Program-made: the position numbers and the translations under genes
Part shown: positions 48,012 to 59,900 of the stretch, piece after piece
Layout of the letters: the number at the start of each line of letters is the position of its first letter
Position numbering within the stretch: position 1 is the first letter of the stretch
Notes under the pieces: generated by a model
Told to the model about the DNA's origin: nothing
What the model saw: the letters and a program-made list of their open reading frames with translations, nothing else
Databases searched by the model: none
NCBI GenBank assembly: GCA_028622995.1
Contig: JAJQJQ010000045.1
Span: forward strand, 2,068,518 to 2,132,517
Length of the DNA stretch: 64,000 nt
Direction: 5' to 3'
DNA from: Panagrolaimus kolymaensis
Taxonomy: Eukaryota > Nematoda > Chromadorea > Rhabditida > Panagrolaimidae

Positions 48012-49427
48012 CCTCTAAACACAGAAAAATTTATGGGAGGTTCCCATCCTATTAAAGTGGTTAGTAACTATTTCAAAACTAATTATATATCATTATTTAA
48101 TGCTATTTATCATAATATCTTGGCTTTTTAACGATTAATTAGCATAATTTAAAGTTTTTCGCGAAAATCACAGTTTTTTGACTAAAACTTTTTTTCCATT
48201 CAATGGTTTAACTATGAAACTAGGAGGTGCAGAACTTCAGAATATGACAAATTTGATTTTCCTTTTTATATTTTAACTAAAGTTATTGGGCTTAGAGAAA
48301 AGTTGGCCCCGTTTGCATTATTAAGGTACCATTTTTTTTTTTCAAAAATCGATGAAAAAATTTTGCAACATGCATTTTCCCTTCCTTTGTCGCACTTGCT
48401 CAGTGGTGGAAGGCGGTGTATTGAAAGGTTGATGGAAGTTCGAAACCGCGGAGATGTAAATAATTTTTTTGAATATCTTTAACTATAAAATGGAGGGAAA
48501 TATTATTAAAATAATTTATGCTAATTTTATAACATAATTAGAATAATAAAAAAGCGATATTTATCGAAAAATTAGCATATTTTTAATGTTTTTGACCAAA
48601 TTTGGGGTAATGTATCTTTGGTTGATCGATCTTTTGGTGGATTTTCGATGGTTTTTGTGTTTATGGATTTTGGGTTTATGGATCTGTGAGTGGATTTTTA
48701 TGGATTTTTACCGTTCTTTGAGTGGATTTAGAAAAATTCTTGGATTGATTTTGAATGATCCACGGGTTGATTTTTATGGATCTTCGGGTGGGTTATGATA
48801 GATCCTTCCGCGGAATTTGAATGATCCTTGGGTGAATTTCCATGGATCTTTCAACTGTTTTCGGTGGATTTTCGTGGATATTTTGGTGGATATTAGGAGA
48901 GCTTCGGGTGGATATTTGACTAAGGTAGATCGAACTTTTGGTTGATCGATCTTAGGGTGGATGTATCTTTATGTGGATTTTTATGGATCTCTTTACTGTT
49001 TTGGGTGGATTTCTCGGTATCTTTGGGTTGATGGATCTTTGGGTTGATGGATCTTTGGGTTGATGGATCTTTGGGTTGATGGATCTTTGGGTTGATGGAT
49101 CTTTGGGTTGATGGATCTTTGGGTGGATTTCTCGGTATCCTTGGGTTGATAGATCTTTGGGTTGATGGATCCTTGGGTTGATAGATCTTTGGGTTGATGG
49201 ATCTTTGGGTTGATAGATCTTTGGGTTGATGGATCTTTGGGTTTATGGATCTTTGGGTTGATGGATCTTTGGGTGGATGGATGATAACTTCCACTTCAAG
49301 GGGCGCGAAGCGCCCCTTTTTTCATTCTCCTTACTACATATTTGGTATCAAAATGAAGAGCTCATTCTTATCTATTTTAATTTATATTTTTTTTTTAAAA
49401 ACATATGTGGATCCCGTGTCACTGGTT
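48012..49427 (+). mobile_element. Non-autonomous unit 3 of array 2 (1416 bp)
   Basis: Same type as array 2 unit 1 (86-base sub-block missing). Its end abuts the autonomous element at 49428 without spacer, the same fusion as at 22393/22394. Confidence 0.8.
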
Positions 49428-49804
49428 CCTCTAAACACATAAAAATTTTAGGGTGGTTCCCTTCCTATTAAAGTGGTTAGTAACTATCTCAAAAGTAATA
49501 ATATATCATTATTTAATGCTATTTATCATAATATCTTCGCTTTTTAACAATTAATTTGCATAATATGTGAATTTTCGCGAAAATAACTGTTTTTTGACTA
49601 AAACTTTTTTTCCATTCAATGGTTTAACTATGAAACTAGGAGGTGCAGAACTTCAGAATATGACAAATTTGATTTTCCTTTTTATATTTTAACTAAAGTT
49701 ATTGGGCTTAGAGAAAAGTTGGCCCCGTTTGCATTATTAAGGTACCATTTTTTTTTTTCAAAAATCGATGAAAAAATTTTGCAACATGCATTTTCCCTTC
49801 CTTT

Positions 49805-49886
49805 GTCGCATTTGCTCAGTGGTGGAAGGCGCTTGCCTTTGAAAAAGATGAAAGTTCGAAACCGCGGAGTTGTAAATATTTATTTT
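49805..49886 (+). ncRNA. tRNA-like Pol III promoter, autonomous copy 2
   Basis: A box TTGCTCAGTGG at 49812, a 31-base gap and B box GTTCGAAAC, at the same +384 offset. The gap sequence differs from both other versions (CTTGCCTTTGAAAAAGATG here) yet its length is the same. The terminator-like T-run is broken (TTTATTTT), so termination may be weaker. Confidence 0.5.
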
Positions 49887-49889
49887 GAA

Positions 49890-50810
49890 TATCTTTAACT
49901 ATAAAATGGAGGGGAATATTATATAAATAATTTATGCTAATTTTTCAACTTAAAAAAACGCATAATTATAGAAAAATAGCATATTTTTAATGTTTTTGAC
50001 TCAAACAATTATTTATCATTGAGGAATTATTTTTAAAAGGTATTTAAATAATTTTTTGCAGATTTAGTCCGCAACTCTTTTTTTAAGTACAAAATAAAAA
50101 ATGATGGGCTTTATTGATTTTTTTTTCTTTTCGTCGATGTACATAATAATCACAAAAAAGTTCAAAACAGCGCGAAAGAAAAAGAAGAAAAAATGTGGTT
50201 AAATTTTTTTCAGAACCCAATTTAAAATAATAATTAAAAAATCGTAAAAAATCAAGAAACGGCATATGTTTTAAAGTTTTTATTTTTAAGGCAATTGTTT
50301 ACCAAATTGGTTTTTACATAGTTTTGAATGTTCAATGAGCGGCATGCATGTATTGCGGCGACAAAAAAAGAAAAGAAAAAATACAGATAGATTTTTTAAG
50401 GTTTTTTGTTTGAATTTTCCACAAATTATACGTTTTTTAACCAAGCTTTCTTCTTACAAGTGTCAAAATATTTTTATTTCTTAAAAGTTTTAATGAAACA
50501 GCATGTTATCAAACAAGTATTCCTTTATTTTTATTCATGTTGTCTGTAGCACTTCTGTGGAATTGCAAATTATTTTTATTTGTCCTTCATACTTTTTGTA
50601 ATCTTTTAAATAAAATTCGATCCTTGAATTGCTATCGTTTTTTTATATCAAATTTAAAAATATTAATGGCCATTTAGTTAATTAAACCCAAAAAATTATG
50701 ATTTTCAAATGATATCTTTCTCAAAAATTTGATTATAAAATTTAAAAAATATATGTATCAACAATTCAAAAAGGAAAAAACCCAAACAATTTTTTTTACT
50801 TTCTCTTTTA
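49890..50810. other. AT-rich 5' region of element 2
   Basis: Noncoding DNA alignable with ~22890-23660 of element 1, apart from ~170 extra bases near 50200-50370. No gene recognised. Confidence 0.55.
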
Positions 50811-51036
50811 AAGGGAGTGTCTCAGGCGATGGCAGGAATTCCTTACGACGGCTCCCTTTGTTTTTGCTTACGAAACATTTCGAAATGCTTTTCGTGGAAG
50901 GAAATTTTTTTACAAATAGCTACAAAAAGCTTCAAAGTTTTTGTAGCACTTTGGAAGGCTTTGAGACAGTGAAAAAACTTTCGGGCTAGGAACACCCGTC
51001 GTAAGGAATCCTGCCATCGCCTGAGACACTCCCTTT
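50811..51036. mobile_element. ~225-bp MITE with ~40-bp terminal inverted repeats
   Basis: The left arm (50811-50851) and right arm (50996-51036) are reverse complements over ~40 bases apart from one base (GGAATTCC against GGATTCC), beginning AAAGGGAGTGTCTCAGGCGA. The element interrupts sequence that is continuous in element 1 near 23665, so it inserted after the two copies separated. TTTTAA on the left and TTTAA on the right may contain a TTAA or TA target duplication. There is no coding capacity. Confidence 0.85.
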
Positions 51037-52184
51037 AATGAAAAATAAATTTTTCATTGGAAAAAATTGCGCTGCTTTTTTATCGATTGATTTTTTCCTT
51101 TTAGTTTCAACGCCAAAACAATCACTTTTTTTTTTGCGCAACCATAAATAAATACACACACATAAGCCTTTTTTTAAGCACAAATGTTTTGACAAAAAAT
51201 TCAAGGTGCGCATAGCGCTCTTTTTTTTGTGCCTTTGCTTTCATTTTTTAGTGACAGAAAAAAATTACTTTTAAATGCAAAAAACATATTGAATAGGTGT
51301 GCTGGAAGATATCGCTAATTTTTTTTTCTCTTTGAAAAATACGCATTTGTTTCAAACAAAGAAGAAAAGTCATAAACAAAAGCAAAAAAAAAGAAGAACG
51401 CATCTGAATTTTATTGAAACTGTATAAAAGTAATACATATTATTTTTAATATTTTTTCATGCTGCCACATCTTTGTACGTACGAGTCTTTATTATTAATT
51501 GGTGGATTTGCCAATACCCGTTTCTCCGACACTTAAAAAAATATTTTGTTGTTAAAAACCTTTTTTTGAAAAGATTTTTATTGAAGAAGCTAGCTAGATA
51601 AATTTTTATGGTCATTATTTAAATGCCTCTTTAAAATCAATCTTCGCAAGAATAATTTATTAATAAAAATCAAAACTAAAAAAAATATCTAAAAATATTC
51701 AAAAAGTCAAAAAGACAAACATTTTTTTATTTTCACTTTTAATGAAAAAGGAAATTTTTTTTGCAAAATTGTGTTGCTTCTTTTTTTCTTTTCTATCTTT
51801 AGTTTAAACGGCATTAATCGATTTTTGCGCAAGCAAAAATAAAAATACGCGATGCTACTTTTAGAAAACAAATGGAACAATAAAATCGCTTTTAAAATTT
51901 TTTTTTCAATGATTAAAGTCTTCTTTATGTTTGTGAAATTTTTTTGTGGTAAATTTTTAAAGTAAATAGTTTATTTAAAGACATATTTATTAAGCAAATT
52001 TACCAACAAAAAAAAAACCCGAATTTCTACTAAATTTCATAGATTTGAACTTTAAATTATAAAAACTTTTTAAATAAATTATTAAACATACATAAAATTT
52101 GTATACAGAATTTAACAAACAGTAAAAAAGACCTTCAAATTAAACAAACAAAAACAAACAACTACACAAAAATTTTTCAATGAC
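51037..52184. other. AT-rich region of element 2
   Basis: Homologous to ~23680-24430 of element 1 up to about 51800; the remainder is absent from element 1. No gene recognised. Confidence 0.5.
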
Positions 52185-52261
52185 TTGCAAATGCTTACAA
52201 ACAATTCCAATAATTTACAAAGTTCAATAAAAACACATAAAAAACCTTATACAATCTTACA

Positions 52262-52560
52262 AAGGTTTAAAAGCAATTTATTTTTATTTCATAAATCTCT
52301 CAACACGGATGGGCGATATATTTTACAAATGGTAAAAAATCAATGCTGGCTATCAAACTGCCGGTGAAATTGCAAACTAATAAATAAAAGAATTTCAACT
52401 TTAGTATAAAACCAAATAAATTAAACTAAAGTAAAATTAAGTTCAAATTCTTTTATTAATAATTTTGTTAATTCATCAGCAGTTTGATCGCCCGCATTTA
52501 TTTTGACAATTTGCAAAATAAATCGTCCATCGGTGTTGAGAGATCTATTAAATAAAAACA
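52262..52560. repeat. Foldback inverted repeat of the innexin 3' end
   Basis: The plus strand at ~52262-52416 encodes SNLFLFHKSLNTDGRYILQM, closely matching the innexin C-terminus encoded on the minus strand at ~52430-52560 (RNLFLFNRSLNTDGRFILQI). The two arms, ~130-150 bases each, face each other around ~52420, including the sequence around the innexin stop codon. The plus-strand arm soon loses its frame and is a partial copy. Confidence 0.75.
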
Positions 52561-53732
52561 GATTTCTTTTATATTGGCTTCCTTTATGCCCTTTTGTGGC
52601 ATTATTAACTAATTGGCTAATAAAAAATTTTGATCTCAATGGAAAAATAAGCCAATAAATTAAAGAGCAAATATTAATAATCATCAATGCTTGAAAATAA
52701 AACCATAAAATCAAAAAAATCATTTCCACTAATAAATTATTCGATAATTTGCAATCCACAAATTTTCTTGACATTGTGGTTAATGGACCTTCACCAAGCT
52801 CCCGAATAAGGAAGGTACATACAGTAACTCGTGGGAACATTCCAGTTTCACCCCATTCAAGACGATTTAACAAATTTTCAATTATTTTAATTCCCAATAA
52901 ATCAACTTTTTGATCCGCGACGAGAATGGTCAACATGAAAAACTAAAATAAGATTTTGTTTTTAATATTTATACTTCAATTATAATAAATTACTTACAAT
53001 TATGATGTTATTAATGATATTCATCAATTTAACACATAAAAATGATCGATATAAAAATTTGCCGCTTATTAAATTTTTTCGACGTTGATTTGCACAATTT
53101 TTGAAATGTTTAAGATAACCATCAACATATTTACACTGATCTTTTACATTAATCAAATAATTTTCAACCATAGCATTCATAAATAATTCGAATTTGAAGG
53201 CTAAAAAATGGAATAAAAATAAAATTTTAATTAATTATATTGTGTCACCACTTACTTGAAATTTTATTGATGAAATTCCAAAATAATCGAGGCGTTTGCA
53301 AACATAGTCCCATAACAAAAAAATAAAAAGGAATATACTAAAAAAGTTTTTTTATAAAATGTTTTTTTAAATAACTTTTTCAATGTTCAAATTTTTTATA
53401 TTTTTTATATTCTCAAAAATTAACGAAAAACTTACCGCGTAATTTACCATTTTTCGATTCTTTGAAAACAATTCTGGAAGCGGAGGGTATGAGGCATTAC
53501 CAACAAAATATAAAGGTCCATGATAACAATATGCATTGGCATATGTGTGCCAGGATGGAGGCCATTCGGATTTCGGAAAACAGTCTATTGGAGTTTTAAA
53601 CCACTCCAAAGAATAAACAATGAAACCAAAAACAAATAAAAAATATGCGGTAAATTTATTATTGAGTTTATCGATGAAAGTTTCATCGTTTCTCTTTTTA
53701 CACACATATTTCAATAAATTTTCAGTTTTCAT
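52421..53732 (-). CDS. Innexin carried inside element 2
   Basis: Four exons (53436-53732, 53256-53337, 52998-53200, 52421-52942) join in frame to 367 residues, a normal innexin length. Innexins are four-TM proteins that form invertebrate gap junctions and hemichannels. Family marks: the N-terminal RNDETFIDKLNNKFT, TM1, a first extracellular loop with DCF...WPPSWHTYANAYC, TM2 beginning YIPFYFF, the FPRVTVC segment in the second half, TM4 (FLILWFYFQALMIINICSLI), and a C-terminal SLNTDGRFILQIVKINAGD like the usual LGxDGxFLLRxxxxNAG. The gene lies antisense to, and divergent from, the transposase, with start codons 206 bases apart. Element 1 keeps only its first ~37 codons, so it belonged to the shared ancestor of the elements. 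All splice sites are intact; expression is unknown. Confidence 0.82.
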
Positions 53733-53938
53733 TTTCCTTTAGACAAACAAAAATTTGAATATAAAATATTAAACAAAAAAAATCTTCTCTGCTTTTAGAA
53801 AAAAATAAGCATTTTTGGCCAAGTGTGCTATGTTTGTTAGCTGAATTTTTTACTTTTGATTGAATATATTTAAATTTTTCCGTTTATTATGATTGTTTTT
53901 TTTATTATGAGTGTTAAAATAAATTTATTACTTTCAGG
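53733..53938. promoter_or_regulatory. Divergent innexin/transposase promoter region
   Basis: 206 bases between opposing start codons, conserved with element 1 (24552-24753). They end in TTACTTTCAG before gATG of the transposase, a probable splice or spliced-leader acceptor. A single bidirectional promoter serving both genes is a reasonable inference. Confidence 0.5.
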
Positions 53939-56900
53939 ATGATTCCAAGGCAAGAACAAAAACCCTCATGTTCATATGAAATTATCGATTTTTCATCAAA
54001 TCATCCTTTAATGTATGATATTTCAAACGATGATGATGATGATGTTAGGAATAAAAAAAAGCGATTGAGACTTGGAATAATGAGGGCAAGTAGAGGTGGT
54101 GCTCAATCAACTAATGCTCGCTCTCAACCTACTTTTATCCCTATTTTTTTATCGAATTCTTATAAAAAACCTTTGATGCCAAATTTTGATTTTGTTAGCA
54201 GTTCTCAAAATTCAGCATCCATTGAACCTTCAAAAAATGTTGTGTATGTTTTTAATTATTAAAGCTTTCTTATTTTTAACATATTGTTCTTTTTTAGCTC
54301 GGAATATTCTCTTTCCACTAATCATTTTAATAATTCTTCAATCAATTCTTCAAACAATGTAAATTCTTTTTTAAAAAACTGTGATCAAATTAGTTCAAAT
54401 GAATTGCTCAGTTTAAATGGTTTCTTTCGCAATTGTGATCAACCTCATTCAAATCAAACAGTTAATGTTAATAATTTTTTTCGTCAATGTGATGAAATGA
54501 TGCGTTCCAGTTCGGAGCGGAGAATACCCCAGAACGAAACTGTTTCCAGCATCAATCCAAATTTTTATGATTTTGGTGACATAAAAAAGGATGCTGGAAC
54601 TTTTTCCTGGGCATTTCATAATGCTCATACTCATTTGGAAAGGCAAAGATTTAAGGAAGAAGCAGAGAAGGAAAGATATCAGCTTATGGTTAAAGCTGAT
54701 TATAGAATGATCCCTGTAATATATGAACCTGAGCAATCAATAACCGAGGAGTAAATTAATTTTATGTCTAAAAAACTCAAAACTAATTAAAAAATTGTTT
54801 TTCAGACTTCAATTTTTCCAAAAGCAATGTTTGCTTCACCCTCCTTCAATAGCCTATAAAGCTGATGATCGTGATTTACGTGATTTCATTTGGGAAAAGG
54901 AGGAACTTCATACTTTTGCTTTTGGATATCAACAGCCACATGAAGCAAAGTATGCTACACTCATGGGTCGACAACTTGAAGCTGAAAGAAAAGCTAATAT
55001 TCGTAATGGTATTAATGATGATCCTTTTAATCAAAATACATCACAAATGAATCAATAGTAATTTTTATAGCTTGAAATATATATACTTTTTAATTTTCTT
55101 TTTTTAGCTCAAATTATTTAAAGCAAAAAAATTTCTTTCCACTTAATTCAAGCGATGTACAGAAAGTAATCAATGATTATAAAAATCTTCAAGCAGAATA
55201 TTCATCCAATTCTTCAATAATAACATTTCGAGAAGAATATTTTTTTAGTGAAAATAGCAGATTGTAAGAATCTCTCTCTTTTTTACCCTATTATTTTTCT
55301 ACAATACTTTTATTTTTTTAGATCCACAACTTTTGGAAGTAACTTTTATCTTCATAATTTATCTGATGCAATGATGAAGGATTTTATTCAAAATAATCAA
55401 ATATCTATTAATGATTCTAAAATAAGCTTAAATGGAAGTAATTTAGTTAATGATAGTAAAATTGGAAAAACCCTTGGCATTTCAAATAATTCTACCATCA
55501 GCCTTCATCCTGATTTTGTTGAACATGGTGACATTAAAGCAAATGCCGGGCCTTGCGCATTTGCATATGGAATTAGCAATCCCATGGAAGTTAAGAAATT
55601 TAAGGAAGAAGCTGATATAGAACGTGAAGAGCGAAAACAAAAAGCTTTATATCGGATGCATCAAAAGCCTCCACCTATTTCATATGAAACTAAAATGGAT
55701 GAATTGTAAGTTTAATATGCAATATGTTTTGTATAAACTTAATAACTAATTCCAGATATGAAGCTTATCAAAAACAATGTCAGAAGCCAGAACCCAAGGC
55801 TTTTAAAGCAAAGCCAAAAGAAATTTTAAATGATACTCGGTAAAATAATATCACACAAAACATATATATTCCAAGTTTTTATTCGATTTTTTAGACAAAC
55901 AACAAAAAAAATATCAAAATCTTTCTATGAACAAAATCATGATGATCCATTGATGATTCAAACCCTTCGAAAGCAACGTCGAGAATTAGCTGAAAATAAT
56001 TCCACAATAAGCTTAAGACATTTTAAACGTTGCTTGGAAGAAACATATCGGTAAGAAAAATGGAAACATTTTTTGAATGATTCCAAAATCAAATTTTTAG
56101 TAAAGGTAATCTTTCCACTTCTCTTTATGATGAAACTGAATCATTAATGGTGCATATCCGTCGTCAACAACGCAAGGCTTTAAACCACTCCACCATTAGC
56201 TATAATGAAAGTCGATTTTGTCTTTGGAATCTAAATTCATCCCAAGATTTAAAAAATGCAACATCTGATAATTCCACTTTATTCTCAAAAAATCTTTATC
56301 GAGATTTAAAAACTAAAATGGCAAATGATTCTACAATTAGCTTAAACCCAAATATTCTTTATCCGGATCCAATTGAAAGGGAAGAACTTCCCGCTTGGGC
56401 GTTCGGAATATCAAGCTTACGAGATTTGAGAGGCTTTTTTGAAGAAAGACAAAAAAAGTGTGTTGTTGACATTTCAACTCCAGAAGAAAATGTCAATTAT
56501 GAATTGGATTTTGAACGTTTATCAAAAATACTTCAAATAGTTGAACGATGTGATGATGAGATGTTTCAAAGTGAAATAACAAATGAAGATATTATGAAAT
56601 CGTCTGGATGTTACCCATTTTCATCTGATACAAATGAACTTCCTTCATTGTATGGTAGTGAACTTAAATTTATTAAAGAACAACTCAAAAAGCTTAAAAT
56701 TAAAGAGCATGAAGAAAATATGTATCAATTAGCTTTAAAATTAGAAGAGGATGCGCGAGTAAAAGATGAAATTGAAACTGAAGAAAGAGAAGAAAGTTTT
56801 AACAATCTTATGAATGACTATGAAAATGATTGGCAAGAAAAAAATTTTGAAATTCAGAATGGCCGTGATATGAATATTGCTGAAATTCAAGAAAGATTTT

Positions 56901-59900
56901 TTGGTGGCGATGATGAAAATGATTCAGATGAAGGTATATAATATTTTTTGAAAGAGAGAATGTTTTAAAATATTTATTTTTATAGAAAAATGTGAAATAA
57001 AAATGGCAATTAAAGCTAATGTTGAGCAACTTCCAACTCAAGAAAAATGTGAGCGTATCGATAGTTTATTTGCTGAAGGATTGGCTATTGATAATCTCGA
57101 ATGTAACCGTTTTCCTTAATCACAAAATCATAATATATATGTATTTTACAAATTTTTAGTTGATAAAATCGAAGCAAAGAAAAAGGCTAAAAAGGAAGCT
57201 AAAGAAAAGAAAATTCTTGAAAAGGAATCATTAAAACAAAAGGCTAAAATGGAAAAAGAAGAACGAAAGCGAGAGGAGATAGCTTTAAAGGAAGCTGTGA
57301 AAAAAGCGAAACTTGAAAAGGATTCAGCTATACAACGTGAAAATGCAAAGCGAGAAGTTGAAAAGAAAAAGGCTAAAGAAGAAAAGAAAGCAGTTAAATT
57401 CGTGAGCTTTCAAAAATAGTAGATAATTTGTATAACTATAATTTTTTAGTCATTGAATCCATTGAAATTATTTTCTAAAAAGCCAAAAGAAACTCATTTG
57501 GATGAAAATGAATATGAATTTCCTCCTCAATCATGCGATGATTTGATTGGAGGAGGTAAGAAAAAATCATTAGAAACAAAAGCTAGAGAAAAAAGAGCAA
57601 ATAGAAAAAATGGTAATGAAAGAAAAAAATCTCAAGCTCTATCAATTGCTACTGATAATAATGATAGCACTATGTCAACTGATAATGAAATTGAAGAAAA
57701 TTCTTCTTCAGTTCTTTTAAAAAGAACTACAAATGATCAGGCTAATGAAGTAATTTTTTATTAAAAATAGAAATGTGTGATTATATATATAATAATTTTA
57801 AGGTTGCCCCTAAGCGAAGCAAAGTTGCATCAGAAAATGCTCAAGATGATTCGATTTCTTTGGAAGTGCCTGATGCGCATGGAAAAGTTGAAAGGGTAAC
57901 TTTTATTTTAACCGTTTTTATCAAAAATATTAAATTTTAAATTTAGGCGGCTTCCATGAATTCTTTTCAACTTGAAAGCAATAATAATACTCAATTTGAT
58001 AATGGCGAAGGAGATGTTTTGCATCATGTTTTTATTGAACCACCAAATTTTAATGGAGTTACGTTACCTCTTGAAGTTTATCGACAACTTAGACCTGATG
58101 AATATTTGGGTGGCGATCATATTTTAAATTGTTTGAGCTCAATGGCAGCGTGCGGATCTGGAAGAAAATATAAAAAGATTGGTGTGCTTGATCCTTTTTA
58201 TTTGATTGATCCTCATCCAATAATTGATGAAAACGTTTTACGTATTAAAAATTACTTGAAGGTGTATAACGAAAATCCCGATTTGGTTTTATGCCCTATT
58301 AACCACGCCAACTTTCATTGGACCATTTTAATTGCCGATGTTAAGAAACGTAAAGCCTATTATTATGATACCCTTGGTGATGGTTATTATCGGGCAAATT
58401 TCACTGCTACAGAAAGACAAAAATGTGAAAAAATTCTTAATGATTTATCTTCTGCCAATATCATTCCAAATAACATTCAATTGGTAAAAGCTCCAACAAC
58501 ATCATATGATAGACAATTGGATGGTATTAATTGTGGCCTCCATGATATTCTTATCCCAGAATCATATATTCTCAATGGCGAATCCAGACGTCTTCCTGCA
58601 TTGGATACGATCGTTGAAAGAAACAGAATAAACTACGTTTTGGAGCGCCTGGCACGATTAAATGGTTCTGGATGTATTTTAAGAATAAATATACCCGAAT
58701 GGCCATGGAGGACTTTTGAAGATTTAATAAATCCATCAGTTCCTACAAATCAGCGCCTTAATGCTAATATTTCAAATGATAAAAGTGATCGTTTAACACA
58801 AAATGAAATTGATGATTGTGAAGTGAGGGATCAAATTGGTTATGATAATGATGAAGAAGATGAAGAAAAAGCAAATTATGAAGGCCTTTTCTTTAATAGT
58901 GTTCGAATGTTATCAGAAGAACCAAAAAAATTCAATGATGTTCAAGTCACCAACTTTTTGTGCTCCATGGCTGGGCATGCATCTAAAATTGTATTCTCCA
59001 ACATAACTGTATTAGATCCTTTATTTATTTCTTCATACAAAATGGGAAAGCCACTTAAAATTAAGGATTGCCTTCGAGTATTTCCAACAATGCCGGATTT
59101 AATTCTTTGCCCCATTCCATTGCAAGATAATAATTGGACAATATTAATAATCAATTGCAATCTTGAGACAGCTCTATTTTTTGATCCCCTTCCGTTGGGA
59201 GCTAAACTTGGTGTAGTTTTTGGTGAAGAAGAACTAGATATTTGCACAATGATCATGAATGAATTAAAATCCGCAAAAATTATTAATGATAATATTAATT
59301 GTGAAAGAGCTCCTTATGATTCTTTTAACTATCAAGAACTTCAAGGAGATAGTGCCTTTAATATTATGCTTATTGCTGAACATGTTTCATTCTTTGGAGA
59401 ATCTATGTTTTTTGAAAAGGATAAACTTAATATTAAACGAGAAAATGCACGTTTCCGTGTTTTGTTGGCAGGGTTGTATCTTCTCAATCTTGAGCGTCAA
59501 GATAATGAACATATTAATATTCCAAATTGGTTACCAACATGTTTTGAATATATTGAAGATCAAGCTTATGATGTATTTCCTGATGAACCACGAGATCTTC
59601 TGGAGGATAATGATTTGATTCAACAAAAGAATGTTGCTCCTCCATCTACGCAACGTATTACTCAACTTCGAAGATCACAAAGAGTTCTTCCAAGAACAGC
59701 TAAAACTAAACAACTTTATGATGATAAACGAACAAAGCAGATCAATTCTCTTCGACAACAAGGAAAACCTGTTGCTCTTAATAGTTCAAAAATAAATCCA
59801 GAACGTCATTACCTTGGCCCAATGAATATCCCATGCCGATATAAATGCGGTGCAATGCTATTTAAAGGTGAAACAAGTAATGCATGCTGTAGTTATGGAA

